DNA of 64,000 nucleotides from Odontocerum albicorne (lineage: Eukaryota > Arthropoda > Insecta > Trichoptera > Odontoceridae): positions 28,880,043 through 28,944,042 of the forward strand of contig OX463849.1 of NCBI GenBank assembly GCA_949825065.1, written 5' to 3'. A model generated the notes under the pieces. It made no database searches, had not been told where the DNA came from, and worked only from the letters and a program-made list of their open reading frames with translations. The position numbers and the translations under genes were made by a program. Shown here one piece after another: positions 1 through 14,817 of the stretch; the stretch's first letter is position 1, and every line of letters starts with the position of its first letter.

Positions 1-137
1 TATATCACTTGAAGGGCAACCGAAAAGCACATGATCCATATTCTCATTATTCAGCCTACACTGGCAGGCGGTATCTTTCGCAAAATCAATTCAGTAAATG
101 TGACTAGCCACCACTCAGTGGCCTATTCGCAAGCGAC
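1..137 (-). pseudogene. LINE fragment, C-terminal Cys/His region
   Basis: Read on the minus strand it gives CRLRIGH, then SHIY, then CQC and HVLFGCPSSD. This matches the RLR-GH...C-C...H....CP signature that ends Jockey/R1-type LINE polyproteins. Two in-frame stops show decay. It runs off the left edge of the window. The same protein region is seen at 55272-55562. Confidence 0.6.
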
Positions 138-150
138 AGTTTGACACTTT

Positions 151-330
151 GACGGCATCCGTGGTCTAGTTGGTATAACGCCTGTCTTCCGATTCGGAGG
201 TTGCGGGTTCAATTCCCTCTAGAATCGAGATAAAAAAAATCAATTTTCACTTAAGGTCTCATAGACATCTTTGTTGTTCGTTGGAGAAGATTGCCACATG
301 GCAATAATTCCACAAGGTTGTAATATATAC
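151..330 (+). repeat. SINE family 1 with tRNA-derived head
   Basis: The A-box-like TGGTCTAGTTGGTATAACG and the B-box-like GGTTGCGGGTTCAATTCCC are spaced as in a tRNA, but the acceptor stem does not close. A conserved body follows (TTTTCACTTAAGG, then GATTGCCACATGGCAATAA). Related copies lie at 23560-23757 (-), 26891-27075 and 44779-44945. Confidence 0.75.
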
Positions 331-517
331 AAAGCATTATAAATGATTCACTCGGACGCTGATATAGCTACCAGACGTGATTTGTTTATTAATATTTCCG
401 ATTGTATAGTGATATTTGATTTGATCCTGCTTTTCAAAATAGTTTATCGTATCGGATCAAATAAGGTCTGAAAATGTCAAAACTAGCAAATAAAATGTAA
501 TATGTTAACTATCGTAT

Positions 518-622
518 AAAATTCGGTCCAAAAGTGTAATAATTACCAAACTAAATTAGGTCTAAAAGTGTGATTACTACAGAATCAAATAAGGACCGAA
601 AGTGTAATAACTTCTGAATCAA
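518..622. repeat. Degenerate 35-bp tandem repeat
   Basis: Three adjacent units begin AAATTCGGTCCAAAAGTG, AAATTAGGTCTAAAAGTG and AAATAAGGACCGAAAGTG at 518, 553 and 588. A fourth related unit sits at about 460 with wider spacing. Confidence 0.6.
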
Positions 623-639
623 AATATACACGCTATTCC

Positions 640-1180
640 AATACAATAACCAAATATCTCCGAAATGCTTATTAAACAACATAAATTGTTATCAAAATAA
701 ATACCAACACCCAAACGTATAACAAATGAGAAATGTAGATTTTAACAATCTGTTTCCAAATGGATTTATTGAGATCGTAAAGTAAATCAGTTGAATTATG
801 TTTACAAGATCTTCTTTCGATACAAAACGAATATAATTTCGATACAGAGTGGCCCATCAGTTGCGGTCCAGTTTTAAACATTCATATTTTTTAGTTTTTT
901 TTTATTTGTACTTCGGGTAATTTGAATAAAATAAATTTATTGATAGCAACATAGTATGAACATATATAAATGTATTCTGAAATTGCATATGTATCTCATA
1001 TGTTTGTTAAATTTCGAGATATATCCATAAAATTCTCGAAAAATCTAATTCTTCTTGTTCTATGTAACCGTTGTTCCACTACTATATTACCAAATTTAAG
1101 TTCTTTACTACTATAAAATAAGTGTTCCACAATTACGTAAGTCTGTCTACTTGGTTAAATTTGCTGATATTTTGTAATAT
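640..1180. other. AT-rich stretch, no gene seen
   Basis: Only short chance frames; no motif or repeat recognised. Confidence 0.6.
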
Positions 1181-1183
1181 CTT

Positions 1184-1630
1184 CTTCTTCCTCTTGGTTT
1201 AGGTCGTATGACCTGTTTGTGACGGTGGGCTGTCCTGGGATGATGATGTCCAGCTGTTCTTTCTCCTTTTCGGCGGCCTTCCTGGTAATCTCCTTCTGTT
1301 AGGGTTTTCAGTCTGAGCGATTCTTGCCAGTCTTGTATCCTCCATGCGGTCCACTTGATCCCTCCAGAAGCGCCTTATGTTTCTTCCCCACCTCACTATG
1401 TCTTCAACACCACAGACAGACCTTATCGTCTCATTTCTGATCCGATCTCTAAGAGTTCTGCCTGCGATGGAGCGTAGGGTTCTCATTTCCGCCACTTTGA
1501 AAAGGTTTTTTGTCCTGTTGGTATCGGCTCACGCTTCTATCCCATATGTCATGATGGAGCGGACGCATGTCTTATATATCCTGACCTTACTTTCGGTTAG
1601 CATGTGTTTGTTTCTCCATATAGTGTCCCT
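1184..1630 (-). pseudogene. LINE-C 3' fragment (end of RT polyprotein)
   Basis: A frame at 1495-1199 encodes MRTLRSIAGRTLRDR, ETIRSVCGVEDIVRWG and WRDQVDRMEDTRLARIAQ, the C-terminal region of a non-LTR retrotransposon polyprotein. It is nearly identical to 31679-32125. Similarity between the two copies stops at about 1628, which marks the 5' truncation. Confidence 0.75.
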
Positions 1631-1704
1631 ATATATTGAATTTAAATATACATATTAATATTAAATACTTGTAATGAATTACTTTGTTACTGCTTTTTGT
1701 ATCT

Positions 1705-1830
1705 ACATGTTAGTTTAAGATAAATTTTTGTATATTTGTCAATAATTTTAAGTATTTGTATTAACTTGTCTTACGTGCATTTGTATGTAAAAGACACTGT
1801 TGTATTGTAAATTAAATAAATAACTAAATA
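1705..1830 (+). repeat. Dispersed LINE-like 3' end
   Basis: Shares GTTTAAGATAAA, TGTCAATAATTTTAAG and a terminal TAAATAAATAA run with 29735-29850, including the TTTGTNTGTAAAANACACT stretch. It looks like the 3' end of a poly-A-type retroelement. Confidence 0.5.
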
Positions 1831-1844
1831 ACGCCAAAGAAATT

Positions 1845-1965
1845 AAATTTAAGAGAGAAGCTATCAACAGGTCTGGGCTTATCGCATAATATCCTTCCGG
1901 TCGAGATACACCCCCACCAATAGAGGGAGAACCCGGCAACGAGGAAATAAGATATTTTTCACAAT
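1845..1965. repeat. Dispersed repeat shared with 20985-21100
   Basis: Both copies carry TCGAGATACRCCCCCACCAA followed by TAGA-GG-GAGA and end near GATATTTTTCA. Type not recognised. Confidence 0.5.
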
Positions 1966-2194
1966 TAATCTTAAATTTTACTATAGAGAATTTCACAACA
2001 ATTAAGTAATTTCACAATGCACGAAAGTGATGCGATTTTATTTCGCAATTATTTGAACGCAACGCGCAAATCGACGTCATTTTACTGATGGAGCAAGATT
2101 GACGATAAAGAGATTGATTGTATATTTTCGACAGCAAGGACCAGTCGGAAGACCATAAACTAACCAGAATATCTAAATAGTACAAAAGAGTGTT

Positions 2195-2345
2195 GCTGAT
2201 GATCAAACAACTTCCACCAGACGACGTTCGGCTCAACTAGGAATGTCTCGAAGGACAATGCAACGAATCTTAGGAATCGATTTGTACCTCTTTCCGTATT
2301 AAATTCAGTTTCTGCAAGAATTGAAACTACAAGGTCCATACCATT
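2195..2345 (+). pseudogene. Tc1/mariner-type transposase fragment (helix-turn-helix)
   Basis: The plus-strand frame reads VADDQTTSTRRRSAQLGM, then SRRTMQRILGIDLYLFPY, a stop, then QFLQELK. This is the DNA-binding HTH region and following linker of a Tc1/mariner-like transposase. Only about 50 codons remain and no catalytic domain is visible. Confidence 0.65.
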
Positions 2346-2569
2346 GAAATTTTGTATACTTCTCTGGTAGGAACAATTTTGAATAATTTGTAATAGTATC
2401 ATCCCACTATAATGTCATCTTGAAAAAAACTAAAGCATACAGTAGAAGTTTTTACGATTTAAAAACTTTATATTATAGATCCCAATAACTGAGTTGAACT
2501 ATGCTCTATTGTTGGAAGTGATGAGTCTTACAACGTCTGACAGAAGAAAAATGTTTGAACTCACAATAT

Positions 2570-2735
2570 TATCTAAGATTTTATATATTATTTAAAGTTA
2601 AGGCATTAACATTGTGGAGGTTTAAAGACATTGTAATTTGTTTTACCAAACACTTTTTTATTCTACTTTTTGTCAAAAAGGGGAATAAACAATGTTTGAT
2701 AAAACAAATTACAATTATCTATGATTGTCAGTTTG
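2570..2735. repeat. Relic of the hairpin-forming element family
   Basis: Contains ATTGTAATTTGTTTTACCAA and, inverted 60 bp later, TTGATAAAACAAATTACAAT, plus the flank GGCATTAACATTGTGGAGG. The same modules occur at 27505-28082 and 21785-22025. Confidence 0.55.
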
Positions 2736-2861
2736 TATTTCAATAGCTCAGAACTGACTCGGTTTATCATTTTACAAGTTCCTTGTAGGTCCACCTGGCA
2801 AAATGTTTTGCACCATACTGAAATAGTTGCCACTAATTATATCTACAACTCTTGCTGGCGA

Positions 2862-2905
2862 AAGGATCCTCGACTACGAGGCCCGGCAACGACGAACGAT
2901 GACAA
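2862..2905 (+). repeat. SINE family 2, 3' tail only
   Basis: GGATCCTCGACTACGAGGCC and CGGCAACGACGA match the ends of the SINE-2 copies at 59609-59965 and 61790-62087. Confidence 0.5.
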
Positions 2906-3554
2906 CTCTTGTATAACAAGACTGTACAGATTTGGCAATCAATATGGGCACTGTACGGATTTTCATGAGACTTTGACTACTGGCGTAAAGAAGTTCTTGC
3001 TGGAATGAATTGTTTGAATTGTATAAGTTTGCTTTATTGTGTTGTTTGTCTTATACTGATTTGTTTTTCTATTGTATAACACTACTTACATTTCAATGTT
3101 AAATTCTATTCGTTGTTATTTTTTTTTAATATTTTGTTTCTAAAAAAATATTTGACCGTTGAAATACAATAAACAATGCCTTGAATAGGAGGATTAGAGC
3201 GCGACGTATGGACCACCCTGTATATGACGCAAAATTATAATATAAATGTCGTAAATAGACGAGCAAACCCAACAAAAAAGCGATGGCGACTATAATAGGT
3301 ACACGGATGGTATGGAATTAAATTTAATATCGATCTGTCTGACTGCTGAGCCGATGGAAACCCGCAGCGCGCAGCAGGGGTCAGTCCAAGACCATGGAAA
3401 TTAGCGTGAAATCTCCATATCTACGAGTAGTAGACTACTCGTACAGCTCTAGGGTTATCAAATTTCTTTCCAAACATAAAATCTTCTTCAATGATGATAT
3501 TTTATGACTACAGTTATGCCAAAAGCATTCTCTCGTGACACCTCTCAAAAATGT

Positions 3555-3665
3555 TCTACTCGTGTTTGATTCCCGTTCCATTTTTTTAAAAAGGATTTCA
3601 ATGTGGTTTTCACTTTCAGTTTTCGCATTTGTCTGGTTGGTTGGAAGGTATTTCGTACAACTGAT
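3555..3665 (+). repeat. SINE family 1, partial body
   Basis: GATTCCCGTTCCATTTTT, then GGTTTTCACTTTCAG and GTCTGGTTGGTTGGAAGG match the body of SINE-1. The tRNA head is missing. Confidence 0.5.
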
Positions 3666-3877
3666 TCTTTATTCTGCTGTTGTCTTCAAGTGTTTCCTAA
3701 AGCTGCACATGTCACCCATTTCTCAAACACTAAGTGGCAGACCATTCCACGCCACATGAACATTATATGATTTACATCGTTTTAATAGAATGGCGAACAT
3801 TTACAATTCACATCCTTTAAATGGAAAGGAAAACTGACGAGTACAACCATATAACAAAAATAAACATCATTTTGATA

Positions 3878-4000
3878 TAGAGAACCACTTCATTAGGCAA
3901 GGCCTGTAACGAAGTGCTCTCATCCCTTAATCACAAGTTTTACATATTTGTCCTAAATACTAAAACACTCGGCTGAAACATTCACATCCTTGCAAATATT
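3878..4000 (+). repeat. Dispersed repeat, inverted copy at 60325-60457
   Basis: TAGAGAACCACTTCATTAGGC, a GGCCTGT-ACGA core and TCACATCCTT are shared, in opposite orientation, with 60325-60457. No coding content seen. Confidence 0.5.
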
Positions 4001-4227
4001 CAAATCTCAATCGATTACATACACAAAGCTAACCACATCAAAAGTATGCTCAACAAACCCAGATCCATATAAATTGGGCATCCCTTTTCAATAACCTTGT
4101 TGGAAGACATCGACGTACAAATTTTAACTCTCCAAGACTGTAGAAGAAACCGTATAACCAATTTGGCTATCGAAGGAGATAGTAAGCTCTCAGACTGATG
4201 GGGATAAAGCATCCCCATCAGTCTGCG

Positions 4228-4288
4228 CGGTCTTTATTATGTATACATACAATTACATCGCGGTCTTTATTATGTATACATACAATTC
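4228..4288. repeat. Short direct duplication
   Basis: GCGGTCTTTATTATGTATAC plus ATACAATT occurs twice, separated by five bases. Probably a local replication slip. Confidence 0.7.
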
Positions 4289-4299
4289 GCATCAGTCAT

Positions 4300-5760
4300 T
4301 CATTTTAATTGTATATTTTTTCGATTTAAATCACATTTGATTTATGTATCTGCTAACCCTACTTCTAGCTCAGCAATGAATCTATCGTCTCGCCGAGACA
4401 ATGCAAATGAAGTCCAGTCCAGGATTCGTTTTTTCATGGGCTGGAAATCCCAAGCAATTAAGGAACAGCCATCACATCGAGGTGTTTATTATACCTTTCC
4501 TCGCACTAGAGTCGTGCGAAAAATTTGCATCGCATCGTCCATTCATTCACATTGAAAAATATATACACCTAAACCTCTTGTAACGAAATTTCGGTATAAC
4601 GAAATCGAAAAAAAAAAACAATTAATGAATTCCCTTTACGGAAAAAAATTATGTATGTGATATTTTAAAATTGAAATTCAAATGAAGATTTGCGCGAAAC
4701 TAACTAAGGTCCACCCTTAAGTGACACGGAAAACAAACTAAAGATTTCTCGAGAATTATTTTAACATTATCAAAATTAGTCGATGTATTTTCATGTTTTG
4801 AAAACGAGGTTTAATTATAATTTAACCTGTTCAGACCTGAATTCATTCTAAGGTTTATAAAACATATTCTTGCTTGTGAGTGTATTATTTACACAAAATG
4901 CAACATTATGTCGCATTAATTTAGATAGATGGCGCCCAAAACGTTCAAAGTTGATAATACAGTATCCTACACTTAATTTGTTATTATTGGGAACATGAAT
5001 ATACCAAAAAGTTGTTTACAAAGTGCATATGAACTCTTTGTCCATTATAATAGACGCCACGTCTGAAGAGGTTAAAATGATCCCGATGAAGATAGACGTT
5101 TTAAAGTTTCCCTGAAAAAAATGATAATATACTTGTGTATAGGTGTATCGTAAATAGCTTGCAGAGGAAAAGAAAAAATATGCAAATGTAGCTATTTATT
5201 TATGGATATTTCCAATCTATTGATTCTGATATGGAATCTTCTAATTCTTCATTCTACATTCTGTAATTTTTTTATCATTGTATTACAAATGAATATGTTT
5301 TCTCTGTTTACATATTTCAGCATACACTTAAAAATGTTCTCATATAATTTATCGATTCATTATTTATCTTCATGGATCTCGTTATGCCTATTGAATATGG
5401 GTTTATAATACATATACAGAAATAAATAATTCGGTACACGGAATTTCGATTTGAGGTCGATTTTTCAGACACGTAACATATTTATCTCTTCCGTAAAGCG
5501 AGGTATGTGTGTATGTACTAATCAACTAAATACATAAATTTGACATACATATGAGAAAGAGATCCAGGTTTTATTTTATATACGAGTATTTAAAGATATA
5601 TGAAGAACTTAACATCGGCAAGTACAGGTTATTATAAAACTTATTAGGACCAAGTAGGAATTTTACTAGCAGAATATTGTTAAAAATAGAAATTAATTTA
5701 TTTTCTTTGATATCTAACGAGGCATTCTCATTCGATGTCACGAAGAAAATATATTCGGTA
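4300..5760. other. AT-rich stretch, no gene seen
   Basis: Only short frames of unbiased composition; no family recognised. Confidence 0.55.
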
Positions 5761-5771
5761 ACACTTTTGTT

Positions 5772-5807
5772 GATAATCTAAACATGAAACTTCATGTTTA
5801 GATTATC
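5772..5807. repeat. Perfect 17-bp inverted repeat
   Basis: GATAATCTAAACATGAA and its exact reverse complement are separated by two bases. It could form a tight hairpin. No T-run or gene is nearby that would make it a terminator. Confidence 0.8.
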
Positions 5808-5934
5808 TGACAAAGATGTCTACTCTCAGGTGATATTCAAAGTTGGGGGGACCTGACATGACACTAGGAAGAAGAAGAACACTTTTGTACATCTCGACAT
5901 ACATGCTCTCTTGTTTCATAATAACAAAAGTAAA

Positions 5935-6240
5935 AGGACAATGTACAATATATAGCGACGACTAGAGAACAGATCTCTTAAGAGCGCTGTTGCTCGGGAT
6001 TCGAACCCACCATTATTTTCAGGTTAACTTACACAAAATCAATATATGAGTATACCATATAAGTTGAGTGTAAAGATAGGAAGGTGGTGACTGTGGTCAT
6101 TAGATTAGTTACTTCCGCGTGTCTGCATATGTTTAGAAAAACATTTGGTAAGAAAAACGCAGAATACTTACCAAGATAAGATGAACTACAAAGAAACCTT
6201 TGTAAATCTTCAGATATGTTATAGTAGCACATTCAGCTTT
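5935..6240. repeat. Composite dispersed repeat (SINE-like)
   Basis: 5950-6025 carries GAACAGATCTCTTAAG and GGGATTCGAACCCACCATTA, related to 23375-23425 and 60030-60310. 6120-6180 carries AGAAAAACATTTGGTAAGAA, also found at 16562-16615. Confidence 0.5.
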
Positions 6241-6359
6241 AGGTGTAGTGTAGTGTAGTATATGTGTGCAGTGCTCATATGTGATGAAAAAAATTGATAA
6301 GACCTTAAGTGTCTCATACTTCTAATCTTACTCTCAATTAAAATTTCTACAAATATCCC

Positions 6360-6605
6360 CTCCGACTCTTTCGTCGGTCTGTCTATTCCTCTTTCTCCAT
6401 TAATTTAAGATATATATACTTTAACATTATGTTAATTCTCTCAATGTGGCATAACCATGTCAAGATCCCTTTCTCAATTCTACTTCTAACATCCATGTCT
6501 AACAAAACGTTTTCCTTTATCCAATAATTTCTTATTGTATCATACATTGTAATACCAGATATTCTACGCCATGCACACATATCCATCAATCTTTTCGGCA
6601 TTTAT
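6360..6605 (-). pseudogene. LINE-B C-terminal fragment
   Basis: The minus-strand frame encodes MCAWRRISGITMYDTIRN, then RIEKGILTWLCHIERIN. This is the AEMR.LR..G....D..RN ... I..G.L.W.GH.ER C-terminal region of a LINE polyprotein, truncated at both ends. Confidence 0.6.
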
Positions 6606-6689
6606 GTATCAGTCTTCATTCAATGGCCATACTTCGCTTTTATACAGCTTAGACCGATTCCACAAGCACCAGGCTGTTTAATTCCCCAT

Positions 6690-6915
6690 TCAATGCGATC
6701 TACACTAGAATATCCAAATTTTCTTTATTATTTTATGAGCGCTACGTAGTGACGAAGAAAGAAGTGGCCAAAGGGAGTCCACCTCCGGTAGCGATACACC
6801 CGAGTGCGAAAATAATAGTAGCGACGATGGATTTAAGGTCCGAAGTCACGGGAGAAGGAAAATGACTTGCAGCACGGTAAATATATTTATAAATCGGCTT
6901 AAGGTCTGGAGTTCA
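6690..6915 (+). pseudogene. Dispersed coding repeat, ORF1-like peptide
   Basis: The plus-strand frame at 6805-6930 reads TPECENNSSDDGFKVRSHGR then RKMTCSTVN. The same peptide family is found at 50076-50212 (SDEEGTVQRD...DDGLKVRHHGR) and at the start of the LINE-C frame at 32321 (SDEEGTVQKDSSGGDTPEYE). Conservation at protein level suggests a transposon-encoded ORF. Function not recognised. Confidence 0.5.
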
Positions 6916-7280
6916 AACGGTCCAGCAAATAGTTAGTACTTTCACAGAAAATTTCGCTTCAATTAGCACCGGGTACAATCATATTGAAGATTTTTCAATT
7001 AATTTACTAGCTAAAATGGTACTAAATGTGCTATTCAGTCAATGTAATTAGTCGAATATAACAGTAGTCAAGTCGCAAAATATGCAAAACGTCACCTGGC
7101 TACATGTTATTAGAAATGCGTTGGACAGAGGAATTTCTTTAAGCCATTTCATGATATCCGTGAAATATCTCCGGCGAGTCCTATCTGCAAGGCCGAGCCG
7201 CGTTCATTTCCATAATCAATTAGTTTCCAACTGCCACAGAGTAATACCAGTAAAGCCTTGCACAGGGTTGCCAGATTTCC

Positions 7281-7422
7281 AAAACAGCATATCAGGATTT
7301 TATAGTAGTAAAAAGTACATCAAAACAGCATATCGGGCTTTTATAGCAATAAAAATGACACTATAACAGCATATTGGGATGTTATAATAGTAAAAAGCAC
7401 ACCAAAACAGCATATCGTGTTA
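7281..7422. repeat. 41-bp tandem repeat, about 3.5 units
   Basis: Units begin AAAACAGCATATCAGGATTT, AAAACAGCATATCGGGCTTT, ATAACAGCATATTGGGATGT and a partial fourth. Spacing is exactly 41. Confidence 0.8.
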
Positions 7423-7499
7423 CAATGTGTTGTTTTGCGAACAGCTTACAGGGATTTTATTGTAAAAAACGAACAACCAAAAAACCTTATTTTTTTAAT

Positions 7500-7672
7500 A
7501 CATTTTTTATTATTTATTTTACACATGACAAGAAATGTACATAATTTGCGAAAAAAATAAGAGACAATTTAAATTGTACACACAATTTTAATGGATCTGG
7601 GTTTGTTGCCTTTCCTTTGTCGTGTCCCCAATAAACTAGGCTTTTGCCTGTATCTCACTGAGGACATTTAAC
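7500..7672 (+). repeat. Dispersed repeat with conserved 70-bp core
   Basis: The core runs from GGGTTTGTTGCC through TTTGTCGTGTCCCC to CTTTTGCCTGTATCTCACTG. The core recurs at 16845-16918 (+) and the whole unit at 14600-14765 (-). The core is more conserved than its flanks. Confidence 0.7.
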
Positions 7673-7883
7673 TCAACAATTTCATACTACGTGTCAATAT
7701 CCCGTAACATATTGATGATATATTTTTATTTAAAAATATAACAAAATATCGCCAAATTATATTTCCGTTTGTTTTCTTTATCTCAGCTAACTGCCCACTT
7801 ACTAAGCATTCAAAAACTGATATAATAATAATGTCTTTCATTCTTTAAATTTATTTTAAAACTTCTGCGCAAATCGGGAATTA

Positions 7884-8246
7884 TAGATCATTCAGCCAGA
7901 AGAGTCATTTTGCAATAGTGTGAGTAACAGTGTGTTTACAAAAACTTATCACTTTATTTATTTAATGAAGTGAAAAAGCAAAAAAATATAAAAAATTTAT
8001 ATTCAAACATTGAAATGAATACACACGTTTTATAAATTAAAAATACTATCAGCTTAAATTGTAATAATCATAAAAATAAAATGAAAGTAAGTTTATTTCA
8101 CATATTAATTGTTTAGGCATGGCAGATTCTAGGAAACATTAAATAGCAATAATGGAATTAAAATAAATATAAGTACAAGTATTATGAAGTAAAAATGTTC
8201 TTCAGCTTTAATTAGATTGCATATAAAAATCAAATGAATGTAAGAT
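7884..8246 (+). mobile_element. TIR element copy, cut by the assembly gap
   Basis: Begins TAGATCATTCAGCCAGAAGA after a TA and follows the complete copy at 60991-61719 for about 360 bp, until the run of N. The right half and terminal repeat are missing or in the gap. Confidence 0.75.
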
Positions 8247-8446
8247 NNNNNNNNNNNNNNNNNNNNNNNNNNNNNNNNNNNNNNNNNNNNNNNNNNNNNN
8301 NNNNNNNNNNNNNNNNNNNNNNNNNNNNNNNNNNNNNNNNNNNNNNNNNNNNNNNNNNNNNNNNNNNNNNNNNNNNNNNNNNNNNNNNNNNNNNNNNNNN
8401 NNNNNNNNNNNNNNNNNNNNNNNNNNNNNNNNNNNNNNNNNNNNNN
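8247..8446. other. Assembly gap (200 N)
   Basis: Exactly 200 N, probably a placeholder length. It lies between a half-copy of a transposon and a long (AT)n tract. Confidence 0.98.
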
Positions 8447-12215
<3,769 letters not shown>

Positions 12216-12289
12216 TAACATGAATTTCCAGTGTTAATGCTAAAACTCTAGAAATTTATCTTTCTGATCGGTTAAAAGAGGCATTAAAC

Positions 12290-12600
12290 AGTGGAGCACA
12301 GTATAGTTGAATCAATAAAATTAAATTTTGAAAGGAAAGGTAAGGACTTGGTATAAAGCAGGTTTGAGCATGTGGAACCATGAAATGAATAAAAAGGTTG
12401 ACAACATTAGATTACAGTACGAATGCGAGTGAAGGCCTGATAGAAAAAAATCAAATACGTTATGTTACTAAAGGAGGTGTATATATTAGATGTAAAAAAA
12501 CCGCTAGTTGTGTGATGCGATCGAAATGCCTGGTGATCTATCCTCTCTGTATACCCTAACAGGAAAACGGTATGATGATAGGCATATAACATATATTGTA
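12290..12600 (+). repeat. LINE-B 3' fragment
   Basis: Contains CTATCCTCTCTGTATACCCT followed by AACAGGAAAACGGTATGATGAT, the LINE-B terminal motif (YTACCCY.RYAGGGAAA....GTGATGGTA) also found at 28700-28722, 29195-29228 and 18580-18612. Confidence 0.6.
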
Positions 12601-12639
12601 TGCAAAAAATTAAACAATCGAAAGCGCTCTATTGGAAGT

Positions 12640-13490
12640 AGATATCGTTTGGTGTCTGTGTGTCACAACGACCAGAGCGTACTGCTATGGGAGAGTAAGC
12701 CAAGGCTCGCTGCACTCTGCACCGCGCTGAATTGGCAGGTCGAGGCCACAGCCAGCATAGGTCAGAGGCTGCAGAAGACAGGTGGGCGCACTCCATGTCT
12801 CGCGTTGCTCAACTAAATGTTAAGAGGATAGCCTGCCTATGTTACTTGCAATATAATATGGTCATCTAGAAAAAGAAAGGTGCGGTTTGCAAAACATTTT
12901 GAGTCTCCTCGGTTAGACTTCGATACTTCCCCGTTACACGAAGTGAAAAAATATTAACCTGGATCTTTTGATCATCGTACCATCACCATATATCTTATCT
13001 GTACCATATATCTTACAGCGTCTTCAAAATATTTGTCTACGATTTATTATTTAACCTCAGAGAGCACAATCACATCACTTCATACCAGAAGGAGCTGAAC
13101 TGGTTGAATCTGAGAAATAAACGAAAAATTCACAAATTGTTACTTTTATATACTATCCTTAACTGTCTCGCCACCCTCTCTTATTTCGCCGAAAATTTTC
13201 AGCGTCTTTCCGATCATGGACTTACGCTACTTTCAAACAGATATGGTTTTTCCCAATTCGCCGACATTATTTTTTTAAACAGGCGTCTTACCACATATGC
13301 CATATTTTTTTTAAGAAACAGTGAATTGTATTGATTTGCGTGTATACTCAGACCTATCTAAGTTACGACGCGGACGTAATTAATTTAGATATTTTCTCAC
13401 TAGTGCGAATGCCGAGAAAACTCGCTGAATTATGACAGTTCACTAAATGTTTCTAAGTACAAATTTCTTCAATAAAAAAATAAGTTAAAA
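12640..13490. other. No recognisable gene
   Basis: 12660-12830 is GC-richer with an open frame, but no domain was recognised. The rest is AT-rich. Confidence 0.5.
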
Positions 13491-13504
13491 TTTAGTGTTA
13501 TCAT

Positions 13505-13990
13505 CGCGCTGTGTCCCTTGCGGAGTTGGCCGAGATAGCAGATCTCCAAACTTTTCTATCCAAGGTACACAACTTCCGCTTCCTCCACATTCATAAATCA
13601 CGTCAAGCACAATCTCCCACCATTCATACTTCTCATTTTACCTTCTTTTAAAATTGAATCCATTTGATCCAGCCATGTTTTCCTCGGTCTACCTCTTCCA
13701 CGCACACCTTACACTTCTGACTTGTATATTCGCTTAGTCATTATTTCATCATTCATTCTCCCCACATGTCCAAACCATCTTAAAACTCTTTTTTTTCATC
13801 TACTTCAAACATCCATGCATTCATTTCTGGTGTCTTCATTCCGCCTTTTTTTTCAAACATTAACACTCCATAAATTTTCCTTAGTGCACGCATCTCAACA
13901 GCATTTATCTTCCTCTTATATTTCTTCTGCCAAGTCCTAGTGTCACTTCCATACGTCAAGGTGGACACTAACACATTATTATCTATTGTC
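13505..13990 (-). pseudogene. LINE-B 3' fragment
   Basis: The minus-strand frame gives LVSTLTYGSDTRTWQKKY, KRKINAVEMRALRKIYG (the Y-GSETW...INAVEMR-LR motif of LINE C-termini), then the 3' UTR ending at CCGCAAGGGACACAGCG. Frameshifts are present. Confidence 0.7.
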
Positions 13991-14599
13991 ATTTTTGCTA
14001 CTGTTAATATTGCGCGGTTGTTGTATATAACATTAAGCGTTCCATTTTCCTTGTTGAGGACTATTGTATACTCAAGTCCAAGTTTATGTTTATGTTCACA
14101 GATTCACCAGAGACACATGACACGCATGGCAACTGATCAAATGTTCACCATCCCTAGAGTTAAAACATCTTTTGCTCAAAGGCAATATGCCTATTTCGCT
14201 CCCATGACATACAATAGGGAGCCGAATTTAATAAAGGCAAAAGGAGGAAAACAATTTAGGTAGTCGATCGGAGCGTGGTTGTTATTGCGACAGGAGTTTG
14301 AATACTTGGACTTGCAAGAGGAATGGCTTGTGGAAAAGGTTTGTGTTATCTCTTGAGTGTGGTGTTTTTTATTGTTTTATACTTATATTTTTGTTTTTTA
14401 CTTTTATGATTATGTGCGGTACATTGTGGGGTGAATGTTTTTGGTCTGTCTGGAGTGATGGAGTGTGAAGAGTTTGATTTCGCGTGATGTATACATGTGT
14501 AATTGAGTGTCACTGTTTGTCAGGTTGATGAGAATGTGCAACGGGGTTTTATAAATTAAAAAATCGGAAATAAGTATCGATTTATTTTTTCATGCTATA

Positions 14600-14765
14600 T
14601 GTCCCGAGTGAGATACAGGCAAAAGCCTAGTTAAGTGGGGACACGACAAATGAAAGGCAACAAACCCAGATCCATTAAAATTGTGTGTCCAAATTAAATG
14701 ACCTGTTGTTTTTTCACAAATGATGTATATTTCTTGTCGTGTGTAAAATAAATTTAAAAAAATAA
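14600..14765 (-). repeat. Dispersed repeat with conserved 70-bp core, inverted copy
   Basis: Reverse complement of the unit at 7500-7672, including the core with GGGGACACGACAAATGAAAG. Confidence 0.7.
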
Positions 14766-14817
14766 GTGCTAAGATCGGACTATAAATTTAGGCCTAAGAC
14801 CTAAGGAGCCAGACCTA

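Noticed and set aside
151..230. tRNA gene candidate (also 23757-23690 minus, 26891-26960, 44779-44850, 59609-59680)
   Set aside because: A-box and B-box-like motifs are present, but the acceptor stems do not pair and each is followed by a shared repeat body, so they are SINE heads.
5772..5807. Transcription terminator
   Set aside because: A hairpin-terminator model does not apply to this eukaryotic DNA, and no gene or T-run adjoins it.
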